Below, one piece after another: positions 8,219-16,817 of a DNA stretch of 64,000 bases. Position 1 is the stretch's first letter. Each line of letters opens with the position of its first letter. The notes beneath the pieces are model-generated. The model did no database searches and had not been told where the DNA came from. It saw only the letters and a list, made by a program, of their open reading frames with translations. Origin of the DNA: Bog-473 sp035552095 (GTDB taxonomy: Bacteria > Actinomycetota > Acidimicrobiia > Acidimicrobiales > RAAP-2); contig DASZMA010000096.1 in NCBI GenBank assembly GCA_035552095.1, positions 28,596 through 92,595 on the forward strand, written 5' to 3'. Position numbers and translations under genes: made by a program.

Positions 8219-9172
8219 ATGCAGCTTGATCCTCCCCTCAAGAAGATCCTCGACCTGGTGGCCGGGAACCGACCGGCCGAGCCCGGGGACATGGCCCAGC
8301 GTCGAGCGCAGGGTGAGGCCGCCTTCGGCGCCATCCGCCCCGCCCCGCAGACCGGCGTCACCGTGGCTGACCACACGGTGGCGGTCGAGGGTGGCCAGAT
8401 CCTGGTGCGCACCTACATCCCCGACGACCTGGCACGGCCGGCTCCCGTGCTGTTCTACCTGCACGGCGGCGGATGGTTCATGGGCAACCTGGACACGGCC
8501 GAGTCCGAATGCGTGATCCAGGCCGCTGACATCCCGGCGGTGATGGTCTCGGTGGACTACCGGTTGGCCCCCGAGCACAAGTTCCCCATCCCGTTCGATG
8601 ACTGCATGGCCGCTTACGGCTGGGTCCTGGCGCAGGCCGATGAACTGGGTGTCGACACTGGCCGCATCGCCGTGGCCGGGGGGAGCGCCGGTGCCAACCT
8701 GGCCGCCGCCATGTGCCTGGCCATACGTGACCGCGGCCTGCCGCTGCCCTGTCTGCAGTTGCTCGACGTGCCCTTCGTCGACCTGACCTTGGGTTCGCCT
8801 TCGTTGACCGAGGAGATGTCCGGCTACGGCCTGACCGGGTCCGAGGTGCTCGAGTGCGCCGAGATCTACGTGCGCGACGAGGCTGACCGGCGCCACCCTT
8901 ACGTGTCCCCCCTGCTGGCCGAGGACCTGAGCGGGCTGCCGCCGGCCTTCATCCTCACGGCGGAGTTCGACCCCGTACGCGACGACGGCGAGCGCTACCT
9001 GGAGCGGCTCCACCAGGCCGGGGTGGCCGCAGCAGGCTTTCGCGTCCTCAGCCACATTCACGGCACCTGGGTCATCCCCGGTTCGGCGACCTGGGGCCTG
9101 GTGCGCGACGTCCGACTGGCCGCCCTGCGCCGCGCCTTCGATGGCACCCTGGCGCCCGAGCTTCCCTTCTAA
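8219..9172 (+). CDS. Alpha/beta hydrolase esterase, HSL family
   Basis: Hormone-sensitive-lipase-family carboxylesterase of 317 residues. It has the oxyanion-hole HGGG (residues 82-85), the nucleophile elbow GGSAG with Ser156, and probable Asp and His of the triad in EFDPVRDDG and SHIHGTW. No signal peptide is seen, so it should act in the cytoplasm. A strong Shine-Dalgarno precedes the ATG. The next gene (alpha-L-rhamnosidase) starts directly at the base after the stop, so the two are one operon. In this setting the enzyme may cleave acyl or hydroxyacyl esters of a rhamnose-containing substrate; the substrate is inference. Confidence 0.88.
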   Translation: MQLDPPLKKILDLVAGNRPAEPGDMAQRRAQGEAAFGAIRPAPQTGVTVADHTVAVEGGQILVRTYIPDDLARPAPVLFYLHGGGWFMGNLDTAESECVIQAADIPAVMVSVDYRLAPEHKFPIPFDDCMAAYGWVLAQADELGVDTGRIAVAGGSAGANLAAAMCLAIRDRGLPLPCLQLLDVPFVDLTLGSPSLTEEMSGYGLTGSEVLECAEIYVRDEADRRHPYVSPLLAEDLSGLPPAFILTAEFDPVRDDGERYLERLHQAGVAAAGFRVLSHIHGTWVIPGSATWGLVRDVRLAALRRAFDGTLAPELPF

Positions 9173-11473
9173 GTGTTGACCGAGCCACCCTTCGATCCGT
9201 TCGGCCCGGGCCGCTGGCAGGCCCAGTGGATCTGGTCGGCCGCCGAACCAGCGGCGGGCCAGTTCCGGCGGACGGTGGCCTTCCGTCGCCGGTTCGCCCT
9301 CGACGCCGTCGGGTCCAGTGTGCCAGCCCGGGTCTGTGCCGACTCGCGCTACGCGCTCTGGGTCAACGGGCAGGAGGTCGCCCGGGGGCCGGTGCGCATC
9401 AATCCGCGCCGACGTCGCTACGACGTGGTGGAGCTGGCGCCCTACCTGAGTGTGGGTGAGAACTGCATCAGCGCGCTGGCCTGCTTCTACGGTCGGCCCA
9501 CGGCGTGGTGGATGCCGGCGGCCACTCTGACCAGTGAGGTGCGGGCCGGCGGATTTCTCTTTGAGACCAGGCTGGACGGTGCCACCACGTTGGTGAGTGA
9601 CGAGCGCTGGCGGGCCGAACTGCTCGCCGGCTGGAGCGACGGCCCACCGGTGGGCGGGGTGGTGGGACGCGGGCCCGAACTCATCGACCTGCGTTCGCTG
9701 CCGGCGGGGTGGTTGGAGACCGCCTTCGACGACAGCGGGTGGGGAGAGGCCCGCGTCATCTCGGGTGCCGGGATGGGGGAGCCGGGGAATCCGCATCCAC
9801 CGAATTATCCGCATGGTCCCTACCAGCCCCGCTCGGTGGGGTTCAGCCGACCGCAGCGGATCGAGATTCCCGAGGCCGGAGATTCGTATCAGAGCGGGCG
9901 GGTGCTGGCGGGCACCATGGTGGTGGACCTGGAAGGGCCGGCGGGGGCCGAGGTCGTGGTCTCCTGCACGGAGTTCGTGGGCGGTGACGGCGCTTCGAGT
10001 CACGGTGAAGCGCTCGGGTTCACGGTGACGCTGAGCGGCGGGCGACGCCGGGTGGAGACGTTCGACGTCTACGGCATGCAGGAGATCAAAGTAGCGGCCC
10101 CCCCTGGGGTCACGGTGCACAGCATGGCGGTGAATGAACGTCTCTATCCACTCAGTGGCCACGCCTCGTTCGCCTGTTCCGACCCGCGGCTTGAGCAGAT
10201 CTGGCAGGTCGGGCGGCGCACGGTCAGCCTCTGCTCATTCGACGCCTACCTCGATTGCCCGACGCGGGAGCAGCGGGCCTGGACCGGTGATTCGGTGGTG
10301 CACCAGATGGTTGACTTCGCCACCAACGGCGATTGGCGTTTGGCCCGATGGCACCCGGTTCTGGCGGCCGAGCCGGGACCGGACGGCATGTTGCCCATGG
10401 CGGTGGCCGGTGACGCCGAGGTGTCCGACATCGCTGTCATTCCGGACTGGGCCTTGCACTGGGTCCATTCGGTGGGCAATCTCTGGCGCTACGGGGGCGA
10501 CGAAGAGGAGATCCGACGGCTGCTGCCGGTGGTCGAAGGCGTCCTGCGCTGGTTCGACCCTTATATGGCGCCGAATGGCTTGCTCACCGACGTGGTCGGC
10601 TGGGTCATCATCGACTGGGCTTCGGTCTACACCGAAGGCGCCTGCGCCGCGCTGAACGGATTGTTCGGGCGGGCGTTGCTCGAGTTCGCCGCCATGGCCG
10701 AGTGGCAGGGCGATGCCGGCCGCGCCGGCTGGGCCCGGGCCCAGCACCAGCGGGTGGTCGACGGCTTCGAAGCGCTGTGGGACCCGGAGCGGGGGCGCTA
10801 CGCCGACAACATGGTGGCCGGCCGGCGCGGCCTCACGGCCTCCCAACACGGGCAGGCGACCGCCATCGTGGGTCAGCTCGCCCCGGCGGCGCGGTGGCCG
10901 CGGCTGATCGAGGTCCTTACTGATGAGGCCCCCCTGGTCCACGCCGCCTTCAACGTCCCCGACGGCGAAGCCACCCCGAATATGGGGGCGCCTCCGGGCG
11001 GCGCCTATCTACGACAGGGGCATCCGGATCCGTGGTGGGACGTGGCCACGCAGGTAGTCCGAGCCCAGCCCTTCTTCCGCTACGTGGTCCATGACGCGGT
11101 CCGCCAGGCGGGCCGGGCCGACCTGATCCCTTCCTTGTGCCTCGACTGGACGGTGGCGCTGGAGCGTTGCCCCACCTCATGGACCGAGACCTGGTTCGGC
11201 GGAACGGTCAGCCACGGTTGGTCCTCCACCCCCACCCGCGATCTGACGGTCAGCGTCCTGGGTGTCGAGCCGGCAGAGCCTGGCTTCGCGGTGGCCCGCA
11301 TTGAGCCCGAGTTGGGCCCATTGAGCTGGGCCGCCGGACGGGTGCCCTGTGGGCACGGCTTCATTGAGGTCCGGGTCGACCCCGAGAAGTTGGAGGTGAC
11401 GAGCCCGATCCCCTTCCGCCACGGCGACCGCCTCTACCCCCAGGGGACCCACACCATCGGGCGCCCGGCGTGA
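9173..11473 (+). CDS. Alpha-L-rhamnosidase, glycoside hydrolase family 78
   Basis: The 766-residue protein has the GH78 layout: N-terminal beta-sandwich domains (WIWSAAEPA near the start, WVNGQEVARGP about residues 63-73) and an (alpha/alpha)6 catalytic barrel opened by the family signature DCPTREQRAWTGD (about 360-372). It releases terminal L-rhamnose from glycosides. There is no signal peptide, so the substrate must be imported or made inside the cell. The GTG start directly follows the esterase stop, and the end overlaps the next hydrolase by four bases. GH78 enzymes usually act on plant flavonoids or pectin; the esterase and acyl-CoA-ligase neighbours make a rhamnolipid another candidate. 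Confidence 0.92.
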   Translation: MLTEPPFDPFGPGRWQAQWIWSAAEPAAGQFRRTVAFRRRFALDAVGSSVPARVCADSRYALWVNGQEVARGPVRINPRRRRYDVVELAPYLSVGENCISALACFYGRPTAWWMPAATLTSEVRAGGFLFETRLDGATTLVSDERWRAELLAGWSDGPPVGGVVGRGPELIDLRSLPAGWLETAFDDSGWGEARVISGAGMGEPGNPHPPNYPHGPYQPRSVGFSRPQRIEIPEAGDSYQSGRVLAGTMVVDLEGPAGAEVVVSCTEFVGGDGASSHGEALGFTVTLSGGRRRVETFDVYGMQEIKVAAPPGVTVHSMAVNERLYPLSGHASFACSDPRLEQIWQVGRRTVSLCSFDAYLDCPTREQRAWTGDSVVHQMVDFATNGDWRLARWHPVLAAEPGPDGMLPMAVAGDAEVSDIAVIPDWALHWVHSVGNLWRYGGDEEEIRRLLPVVEGVLRWFDPYMAPNGLLTDVVGWVIIDWASVYTEGACAALNGLFGRALLEFAAMAEWQGDAGRAGWARAQHQRVVDGFEALWDPERGRYADNMVAGRRGLTASQHGQATAIVGQLAPAARWPRLIEVLTDEAPLVHAAFNVPDGEATPNMGAPPGGAYLRQGHPDPWWDVATQVVRAQPFFRYVVHDAVRQAGRADLIPSLCLDWTVALERCPTSWTETWFGGTVSHGWSSTPTRDLTVSVLGVEPAEPGFAVARIEPELGPLSWAAGRVPCGHGFIEVRVDPEKLEVTSPIPFRHGDRLYPQGTHTIGRPA

Positions 11474-12279
11474 GTGAGCCGGGAGAGGTCGACCCGCGGT
11501 TCCCCGTTGAGGCGCACTTCGCCCAACGGGGGGAGTTCGAGGTGGCGACGACGTCGGTCAGCGACGACGGCGGCCGGGCGACGTACGAGATCTTCTACCC
11601 GCGCCCGCTCGGACGGGACGGTGGTCGTCATCCCATGGTGACGTGGGGCAACGGGACGGCGGCCCAGCCGCGCCAGTACCCCGGGGTGCTGCACCAGCTG
11701 GCCTCGTGGGGCATGGTCGTGGTGGCCTCCACCAGCAAGCGGACCGGCAAGGGACACCAGATGTTGGAGGGGGTGCACCATCTGCTGCGTGAGCACCAGG
11801 ACCGCGGCAGCGTCTTCTTCGACCAGCTCGACGGGGCACGGGTCGGGGCCGTCGGCCATTCGCAGGGCGCCGGCGGCTCGGTCAACGCCACCATCCTCTC
11901 GGACGGCCTGATCACCACCACCGTGCCCATCTGCCTGCCCAATGAGCGGTGGGTCAGTAAGGGTGACGAGTACGACGTCGCCGCGCTGGGGTCGTCGGTC
12001 CTCTTTCTGGGCGGCGGCCGCGATCGGATCATCGCCGGCCCGGGCACCTTGCGCGACTTCTACGCCCGGGCTCACGCGCCGGCCGGCGTCGCCCTGCTGC
12101 GGGGTGCCGGCCACAAGCGGATCCAGAAGAGCGGTGGGGGTTACCTGGGCTATCTGACCGCCTGGCTCCGCTTCCAACTGTTTGACGACCAACTGGCCCG
12201 CCAGGCCTTCGCGGTCGAGGATCCGGAGTTCCTGCGCAATCCGGCCTGGCAGTCGCAAGGGTTGAAGCTGTCAGCCTGA
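11470..12279 (+). CDS. Alpha/beta hydrolase (chlorophyllase/dienelactone-hydrolase-like)
   Basis: The 269-residue hydrolase has the nucleophile elbow GHSQG (about residues 129-133, Ser131). A probable oxyanion segment is WGNGTAAQP, an acid lies near GGGRDRI, and the histidine is in GAGHKR. The fold resembles chlorophyllase/cutinase-like esterases. There is no signal peptide. It begins with GTG in a GTGA overlap with the rhamnosidase and so is the third gene of that operon. It probably provides a second ester-cleaving activity on the same substrate. A short tandem duplication covers its stop codon. Confidence 0.78.
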   Translation: MSEPGEVDPRFPVEAHFAQRGEFEVATTSVSDDGGRATYEIFYPRPLGRDGGRHPMVTWGNGTAAQPRQYPGVLHQLASWGMVVVASTSKRTGKGHQMLEGVHHLLREHQDRGSVFFDQLDGARVGAVGHSQGAGGSVNATILSDGLITTTVPICLPNERWVSKGDEYDVAALGSSVLFLGGGRDRIIAGPGTLRDFYARAHAPAGVALLRGAGHKRIQKSGGGYLGYLTAWLRFQLFDDQLARQAFAVEDPEFLRNPAWQSQGLKLSA

Positions 12280-12295
12280 AGCGGTCAGCCTGAAG
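12263..12295 (+). repeat. 14-bp tandem duplication across a stop codon
   Basis: Two copies of TGAAGCxGTCAGCC (12263-12276 and 12277-12290, one base different) plus a 5-base partial copy. The second copy begins with the TGA stop of the hydrolase, so the gene's last bases are duplicated into the intergenic space. This looks like a slippage event. Confidence 0.7.
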
Positions 12296-12301
12296 AAGCG
12301 C

Positions 12302-14347
12302 TCAGCGGAGAAAGGCAGCGGGGACGCCGCCGTCGACCGGGAGGTGCACCCCGGTGGTGAGGGAGAGGTCGCCCGAGACCAGGGCGAAGACGGCCGCCGC
12401 CACGTGGTGGGGGAGCACCTCTTCCTTGAGCAGGGTCCGCTCGGCGTAGAACCGGCCCAGTTCCGCTTCGGGCACGTTGTAGACGGCGGCCCGCTCGGCG
12501 CCCCAGCCCGAGGCGAAAATCCCGGACTCCTGCACCACGCCGTCAGGGTTGATGCCGTTGACCCGCACGCCGATCTCGCCCAGCTCGGCGGCCAGCAGGC
12601 GGACCTGATGGGCCTGGTCCGCCTTGGCCGATCCGTAGGCGACGTTGCTCGGCCCGGCCACCACGGCGTTCTTGCTGACGATGTAGACGATGTCGCCGCC
12701 CGTGCCTTGCGCCGCCAGCACGGCGGCCGCCGCTTGCGACACCAGGAACGATCCCTTGGCCATCACGTCGTGCTGGCGGTCCCAGTCCTCCTCCGTCGTC
12801 TCGGCCAGCGAGCGCGAGAGGGAGAGGCCGGCGTTGTTGACCACGATGTCGACGCCGCCGAAGTGCAGGCAGCTCTCCCGCAGCGCTGCCTCGACCGATC
12901 CGGCCCCGAGCACGTTGAGGTGCAGAGCCAGCGCAGCCGCGCCGCCGATCAGTGCCGCGGTCGAGGTGGCTGACGCCGTGTCCTGATCCGTGACCACCAC
13001 GCACGCCCCCTCCGCGGCCAGGCGGCGGGCGATGGCCCGCCCGATGCCCGAGCCGGCCCCGGTGACGAGGGCGACCCGCCCGGTCAGTGGCTTGGGCGGC
13101 GGCCGCCGGGTCAGCTTGGCTTCTTCGAGGGCCCAGTACTCGACCCGGAACTTCTCCGCTTCGGCAATGGGCTCGTAGGTCGAGACGGACTCGGCCCCCC
13201 GCATCACGGCGATGGCATTGAGGTAGAACTCCCCGGCCACCTGGGCCGTCTGCACATCGGCGCCGGCACTGAACATCCCGATCCCCGGGATCAGCACAAT
13301 GGCCGGGTCAGCGCCCCGCATGGCCGGCGAGCTGGCGTCGGCGAAGCGCCGGTAATAGTCGGCGTAGTCCGTCCGGTACTCGGCGTGCCGCTCCCGCAGC
13401 CGGGCGACCTGGTCGGCCCGGGGGGCGTCACCCGGCAGATCCAGTACGAGCGGGCGGATCTTGGTGCGTAGGAAGTGGTCGGGGCACGAGGTGCCGAGGG
13501 CGGCCAGGCGCTCGAAGGACGCGCCGGCCATGAAATCGAGCACGGCGGGGCTGTCGGTGAAGGAGAGGAGGCGGGGACCGTCGGTGGAGCAGAGCCCGCG
13601 CACCACCGGGGCCAGCGCGGCCGCCACCTGGCGGCGCGCCTCGGCCGGCAGGGCCTGCCGCTCGGCCACGGGTGGGCCGAAGGGATCGGGCCGGCCGCTC
13701 TCCTCCAGGAACGCCTGGGCCCGCCCGATGATGCCCAGACTGGCGGCCTCGCAGCTCTCCGAGGTGGTGCCCCAGGCCGTCAGCCCGTGACCCCCGAGCA
13801 CGACGCCGATGAGGGCGGGGTGGTCGTGCCGCAACTGGGCGATTTGCTGGGCCAGGTCGATGCCGGGGCGGCGCCAGGGCACCCAACCCACCTCGCCCCC
13901 GAAGCACTCCTTGACCAGGGCCTCGCCGTCGGCGCAGGCGGCCAGGGCGATCACGGCGTCGGGGTGCAGGTGGTCGACGTGGTCGACCTCGACCAACCCG
14001 TGCATGGCGGTGTCGATGGACGGCGCCGCGCTGGGGCCGCCGAAGGCGCAGAGCCCGACCAGGTCGACGAAGCCGTCCTCCGCCGCACCGTCGAGGGGGC
14101 GGTACCGGGCGGCCGCCGCCCGCAGGCGCAGCAGGTCGACCACGGACAGGCCGGACGCCTCCAGCGTGCCCAGATCCCCCCCGCTGCCCTTGACGTAGAG
14201 CACCGGGGTCATGGTGCCGGTGACCGGGTCCGGCTCCCACGACTTGGCCGACGTGTTGCCGCCCCCGTAGTTGGTCACGGCGCGGTCGGCGCCCAGACGG
14301 TGCGAGCGGGCCAGGAGCTCCGCAATGACATTCTGACGCTCGGTCAC
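12302..14347 (-). CDS. rhaEW: Bifunctional rhamnulose-1-phosphate aldolase / L-lactaldehyde dehydrogenase
   Basis: Fusion of an AraD-like class II aldolase (about residues 1-390) with a short-chain dehydrogenase (about 415-681). The dehydrogenase has the cofactor motif TGAGSGIG (about 425-432), NNAG, and an active-site Y-x-x-x-K in YGSAK (about 568-572). The family splits L-rhamnulose-1-phosphate to dihydroxyacetone phosphate and L-lactaldehyde and oxidises the latter. The GTG at 14347 (reading VTERQNVIAELL) is chosen because a longer frame would start inside an inverted repeat that looks like an operator; a GTG at 14368 is possible. It converges on the rhamnosidase operon. The enzyme needs rhamnulokinase, which is not in the window. 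Confidence 0.9.
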   Translation of the reverse strand: MTERQNVIAELLARSHRLGADRAVTNYGGGNTSAKSWEPDPVTGTMTPVLYVKGSGGDLGTLEASGLSVVDLLRLRAAAARYRPLDGAAEDGFVDLVGLCAFGGPSAAPSIDTAMHGLVEVDHVDHLHPDAVIALAACADGEALVKECFGGEVGWVPWRRPGIDLAQQIAQLRHDHPALIGVVLGGHGLTAWGTTSESCEAASLGIIGRAQAFLEESGRPDPFGPPVAERQALPAEARRQVAAALAPVVRGLCSTDGPRLLSFTDSPAVLDFMAGASFERLAALGTSCPDHFLRTKIRPLVLDLPGDAPRADQVARLRERHAEYRTDYADYYRRFADASSPAMRGADPAIVLIPGIGMFSAGADVQTAQVAGEFYLNAIAVMRGAESVSTYEPIAEAEKFRVEYWALEEAKLTRRPPPKPLTGRVALVTGAGSGIGRAIARRLAAEGACVVVTDQDTASATSTAALIGGAAALALHLNVLGAGSVEAALRESCLHFGGVDIVVNNAGLSLSRSLAETTEEDWDRQHDVMAKGSFLVSQAAAAVLAAQGTGGDIVYIVSKNAVVAGPSNVAYGSAKADQAHQVRLLAAELGEIGVRVNGINPDGVVQESGIFASGWGAERAAVYNVPEAELGRFYAERTLLKEEVLPHHVAAAVFALVSGDLSLTTGVHLPVDGGVPAAFLR

Positions 14348-14395
14348 GTGACGGGCCCCCGGATCCACCGCTCCACTTTCTCGGATGTTCGAGAC

Positions 14396-14419
14396 TGTAA
14401 AATCCAACAGTATTTTACA
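14396..14419. promoter_or_regulatory. 24-bp inverted repeat upstream of rhaEW (operator candidate)
   Basis: TGTAAAAT and ATTTTACA are perfect 8-bp complementary arms separated by 8 bp. The site lies about 50-70 bp upstream of the chosen rhaEW start, in the short gap before the UbiB-like gene end. It is AT-rich in a GC-rich background and unlike the TGAAA sites at rhaI, so a different regulator (perhaps GntR or DeoR type) may act here. Confidence 0.5.
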
Positions 14420-14445
14420 TTACCGGCCCGACTCTGTCGAGAAGA

Positions 14446-16092
14446 TCAGCGCCTGGCCCGCCGCCTCCGCCGCCGGGGGCGGTCCTGGCCCTCGAACTTG
14501 CGGCGGATCTCGGCCCGGCGGGCCTGGAGCTCGCGATGCGTCATGTGCTCGGTGTGCTCGTCCAGGCCGAAGCCGGCCTTGACCGAGGTGAGATCGGGCT
14601 CCCAGTTCGCCTGCTGCTCCAGGCCGAGCTGGGCCATGATCCGTTCGCCGTGCTTCTCGGCGAACATGAGGGAAATCGCCTCAATCTCGCCGAAGAGGTC
14701 GAGGTCCGGGGCCAGGGTGGCGATGGTCCCGTCCAAGAAGACCATGTTCTTGACGAAGAGCATGAGCTCCTTGGGCATTTTGGCGCCCAGGGCGAGCAGC
14801 GTCTTGATGGACTGCTGGAGCTCGCCCACCAGCTCGTCGGGGGTGAGCGTGGTGGGGTCGACCGGAGGTCGGTCCAGGCCGAGTTGGGCGATGACCGCCT
14901 CGACGTCGGTGTGCTCGGGCAGCGCACCCAGGTCGCGCAAGGCGGCCACCTGGGTCGGGAGATGGCCGTTGGACGCCCCCACGATGAGGGAGAGCAGGGC
15001 CAGCCGCTTGGCCTCGGAGAGCCGGGCGGTGATCCCGAAGTCGAGCAGGGCGATCTTCCCCGAGGGCAGCACGAACAGGTTCCCGCCGTGCAGGTCACCG
15101 TGGAAGATGCCGTGCATCATGGCGCCTTCGAGAAAGCCGATCATCCCGCTGCGCACGACGGCCTCGGTGTCGATGCCGGCCAGCTTCATGCCGGCGACGT
15201 CGGAGAAGTTGAAGCCGCTCAACCGTTCCATCACCAGCATGCGCCGGGTGACCAGGGTGGGGTGGGGCCGCGGGATGACGAAGTCGCGCTGGCCGAGGGT
15301 GGCGAAGGTCGAGGCGATATCGAGCATGTTCTCCGCTTCCAGGCGGAAGTCGAGCTCCTCGACGATGGTCTCGGCGAAGAGCTCCACCAGGGCGGGTGGG
15401 TTGGCCAGGGCCGCCACCGGGATCCGCCCGACCAAGTGGGGGGCCAGCCAGGCCATGACGGCCAGGTCCTGGTGGACCCGGGTGGCCACCGACGGCCGCT
15501 GCACCTTGATCACCACCTCGGTGCCGTCGAGGAGTTCGGCCCGGTGCACCTGGGCGATGGACGCCGCGGCCAGCGGGGTGGGGTCGATGGCGCGGAAGAT
15601 GGCCCGGGGTGACTGGCCGAGCTCCTCGGTCAGGACCTGCTCGATCACGGGCCAGGGTTCGGGCCTGACCTGGTCCCGGCACCATTTGAACTCGGCCACC
15701 AGCTCTGGCGGGAAGATCCCGTCACCCGAGGCGACGATCTGACCGAGCTTGATGTAGGTCGGCCCGAGTTGCTCGGCCGCCACCCGCAGGCGGCGGGCGA
15801 TCCCGGTCATCTTCACCTCGCCGCCCTGCCGGCGTTCCCGGAGGTACCACAGGCCCAGGGCGCCGCCGAGCTGGCGGACGGTGGTGCCCACCCGGGCGCC
15901 CGGCGGGAGGCGGCGGGGCCGGGTCAGCGCCGGGAGGGAGGCCTGAAGGTCGGCCCGGGTCCGGGCCAGGCCGGACTTCCAGGGCAGGTGGTCGAGGTCG
16001 AGCACCCAGGGCCCTTCGTCGGTGAACGCCCCGAACTCAGTGTCGGCGGCGGGGGTGGAGGGCACGGAGGGGACGGGTGGGACGGGTGGCAC
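14446..16092 (-). CDS. ABC1/UbiB-family atypical protein kinase
   Basis: The 548-residue ABC1/AarF/UbiB family member shows the KxGQ motif in LGPTYIKLGQ (about 109-118), the ATP-site lysine in VVIKVQRP (about 196), the catalytic loop HGDLHGGN (about 331-338) and DFG (351-353). Family members act as ATPases or kinases supporting isoprenoid-quinone or other lipid metabolism. No ubiquinone genes are nearby, so a specific role cannot be assigned. The C-terminus is strongly basic (RRRRR), unusual but consistent with membrane or nucleic-acid contact. The start is uncertain: GTG at 16092 gives a Pro/Val-rich lead, and a GTG about 27 bp downstream is an alternative. Confidence 0.88.
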   Translation of the reverse strand: MPPVPPVPSVPSTPAADTEFGAFTDEGPWVLDLDHLPWKSGLARTRADLQASLPALTRPRRLPPGARVGTTVRQLGGALGLWYLRERRQGGEVKMTGIARRLRVAAEQLGPTYIKLGQIVASGDGIFPPELVAEFKWCRDQVRPEPWPVIEQVLTEELGQSPRAIFRAIDPTPLAAASIAQVHRAELLDGTEVVIKVQRPSVATRVHQDLAVMAWLAPHLVGRIPVAALANPPALVELFAETIVEELDFRLEAENMLDIASTFATLGQRDFVIPRPHPTLVTRRMLVMERLSGFNFSDVAGMKLAGIDTEAVVRSGMIGFLEGAMMHGIFHGDLHGGNLFVLPSGKIALLDFGITARLSEAKRLALLSLIVGASNGHLPTQVAALRDLGALPEHTDVEAVIAQLGLDRPPVDPTTLTPDELVGELQQSIKTLLALGAKMPKELMLFVKNMVFLDGTIATLAPDLDLFGEIEAISLMFAEKHGERIMAQLGLEQQANWEPDLTSVKAGFGLDEHTEHMTHRELQARRAEIRRKFEGQDRPRRRRRRARR

Positions 16093-16142
16093 TGGTCGGA
16101 GTGTACGACCGGCGCTGGCCCCGCCCGAGCGCGAGGTGGCGA

Positions 16143-16817
16143 CTACGAAGGGCGGACCAGGCCGGTCTGGAAGGCCATGACGACCGCCTGGACGCGGTCG
16201 CGCAGGCCCAGTTTGGCCAGGACCCGGCCGACGTGGGACTTCACCGTCGCCTCCGAGACGAAGAGCCGCTCGGCGATCTCGGCGTTGGAGAGGCCGTCGG
16301 CCACGGCCATCAGCACCTCGCGCTCGCGTTCGGTCAGCGCGCTGAGGGCGGACGGCACCGCATCGCCCGGCGCGCTGAGGGACAGATCGGGCAACTGGTC
16401 GGCGTACTCCTCCAGCAGGCGCTTGGTCACCCGGGGCGACACCACGGCGTCACCGCGGGCCACGGTGCGGATGGCCTGGGTCAACTCGTGCGGCGGCACG
16501 TCTTTGAGCAGGAAGCCGCTGGCCCCGGCGCGCAGGGCGCTGAAGGCGTACTCGTCCAGGTCGAAGGTGGTCAGGATGAGGATGCGGCTGAGCGAACCCG
16601 AGGTGGTGATCGAACGGGTGGCCTCAATCCCGTCGAGGGAGGGCATGCGCACGTCCATCAGGACCACATCGGGGGCGTACAACTCGACCAGGCGCACCGC
16701 CGCCAGCCCGTCGGCCGCCTCGCCGATCACCTCCAGGTCGTCCTCGGCTTCGAGGATCATGCGGAACCCCTTGCGCAGGAGCCCCTGGTCGTCGGCCAGC
16801 ACGACCCGGATGCTCAC
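16143..16817 (-). CDS. Two-component response regulator, NarL/LuxR family
   Basis: The receiver domain occupies residues 1-120, with the acidic pocket in LADDQ, phospho-acceptor Asp55 in VVLMDVRMP, and the conserved Thr and Lys in ILTTFD and FLLKD. A LuxR-type helix-turn-helix covers about 165-215 (LTEREREVL ... ATVKSHV). The GTG at 16817 is chosen because the receiver then begins canonically and overlaps the histidine-kinase stop by four bases (GTGA). It works with the adjacent kinase and probably controls the divergent ABC exporter, an arrangement common in actinobacteria. Confidence 0.92.
   Translation of the reverse strand: MSIRVVLADDQGLLRKGFRMILEAEDDLEVIGEAADGLAAVRLVELYAPDVVLMDVRMPSLDGIEATRSITTSGSLSRILILTTFDLDEYAFSALRAGASGFLLKDVPPHELTQAIRTVARGDAVVSPRVTKRLLEEYADQLPDLSLSAPGDAVPSALSALTEREREVLMAVADGLSNAEIAERLFVSEATVKSHVGRVLAKLGLRDRVQAVVMAFQTGLVRPS

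Noticed and set aside
14348..14407. TTG start for rhaEW inside the 24-bp repeat
   Set aside because: The added residues show no conservation pattern and the start lies in an operator-like repeat.
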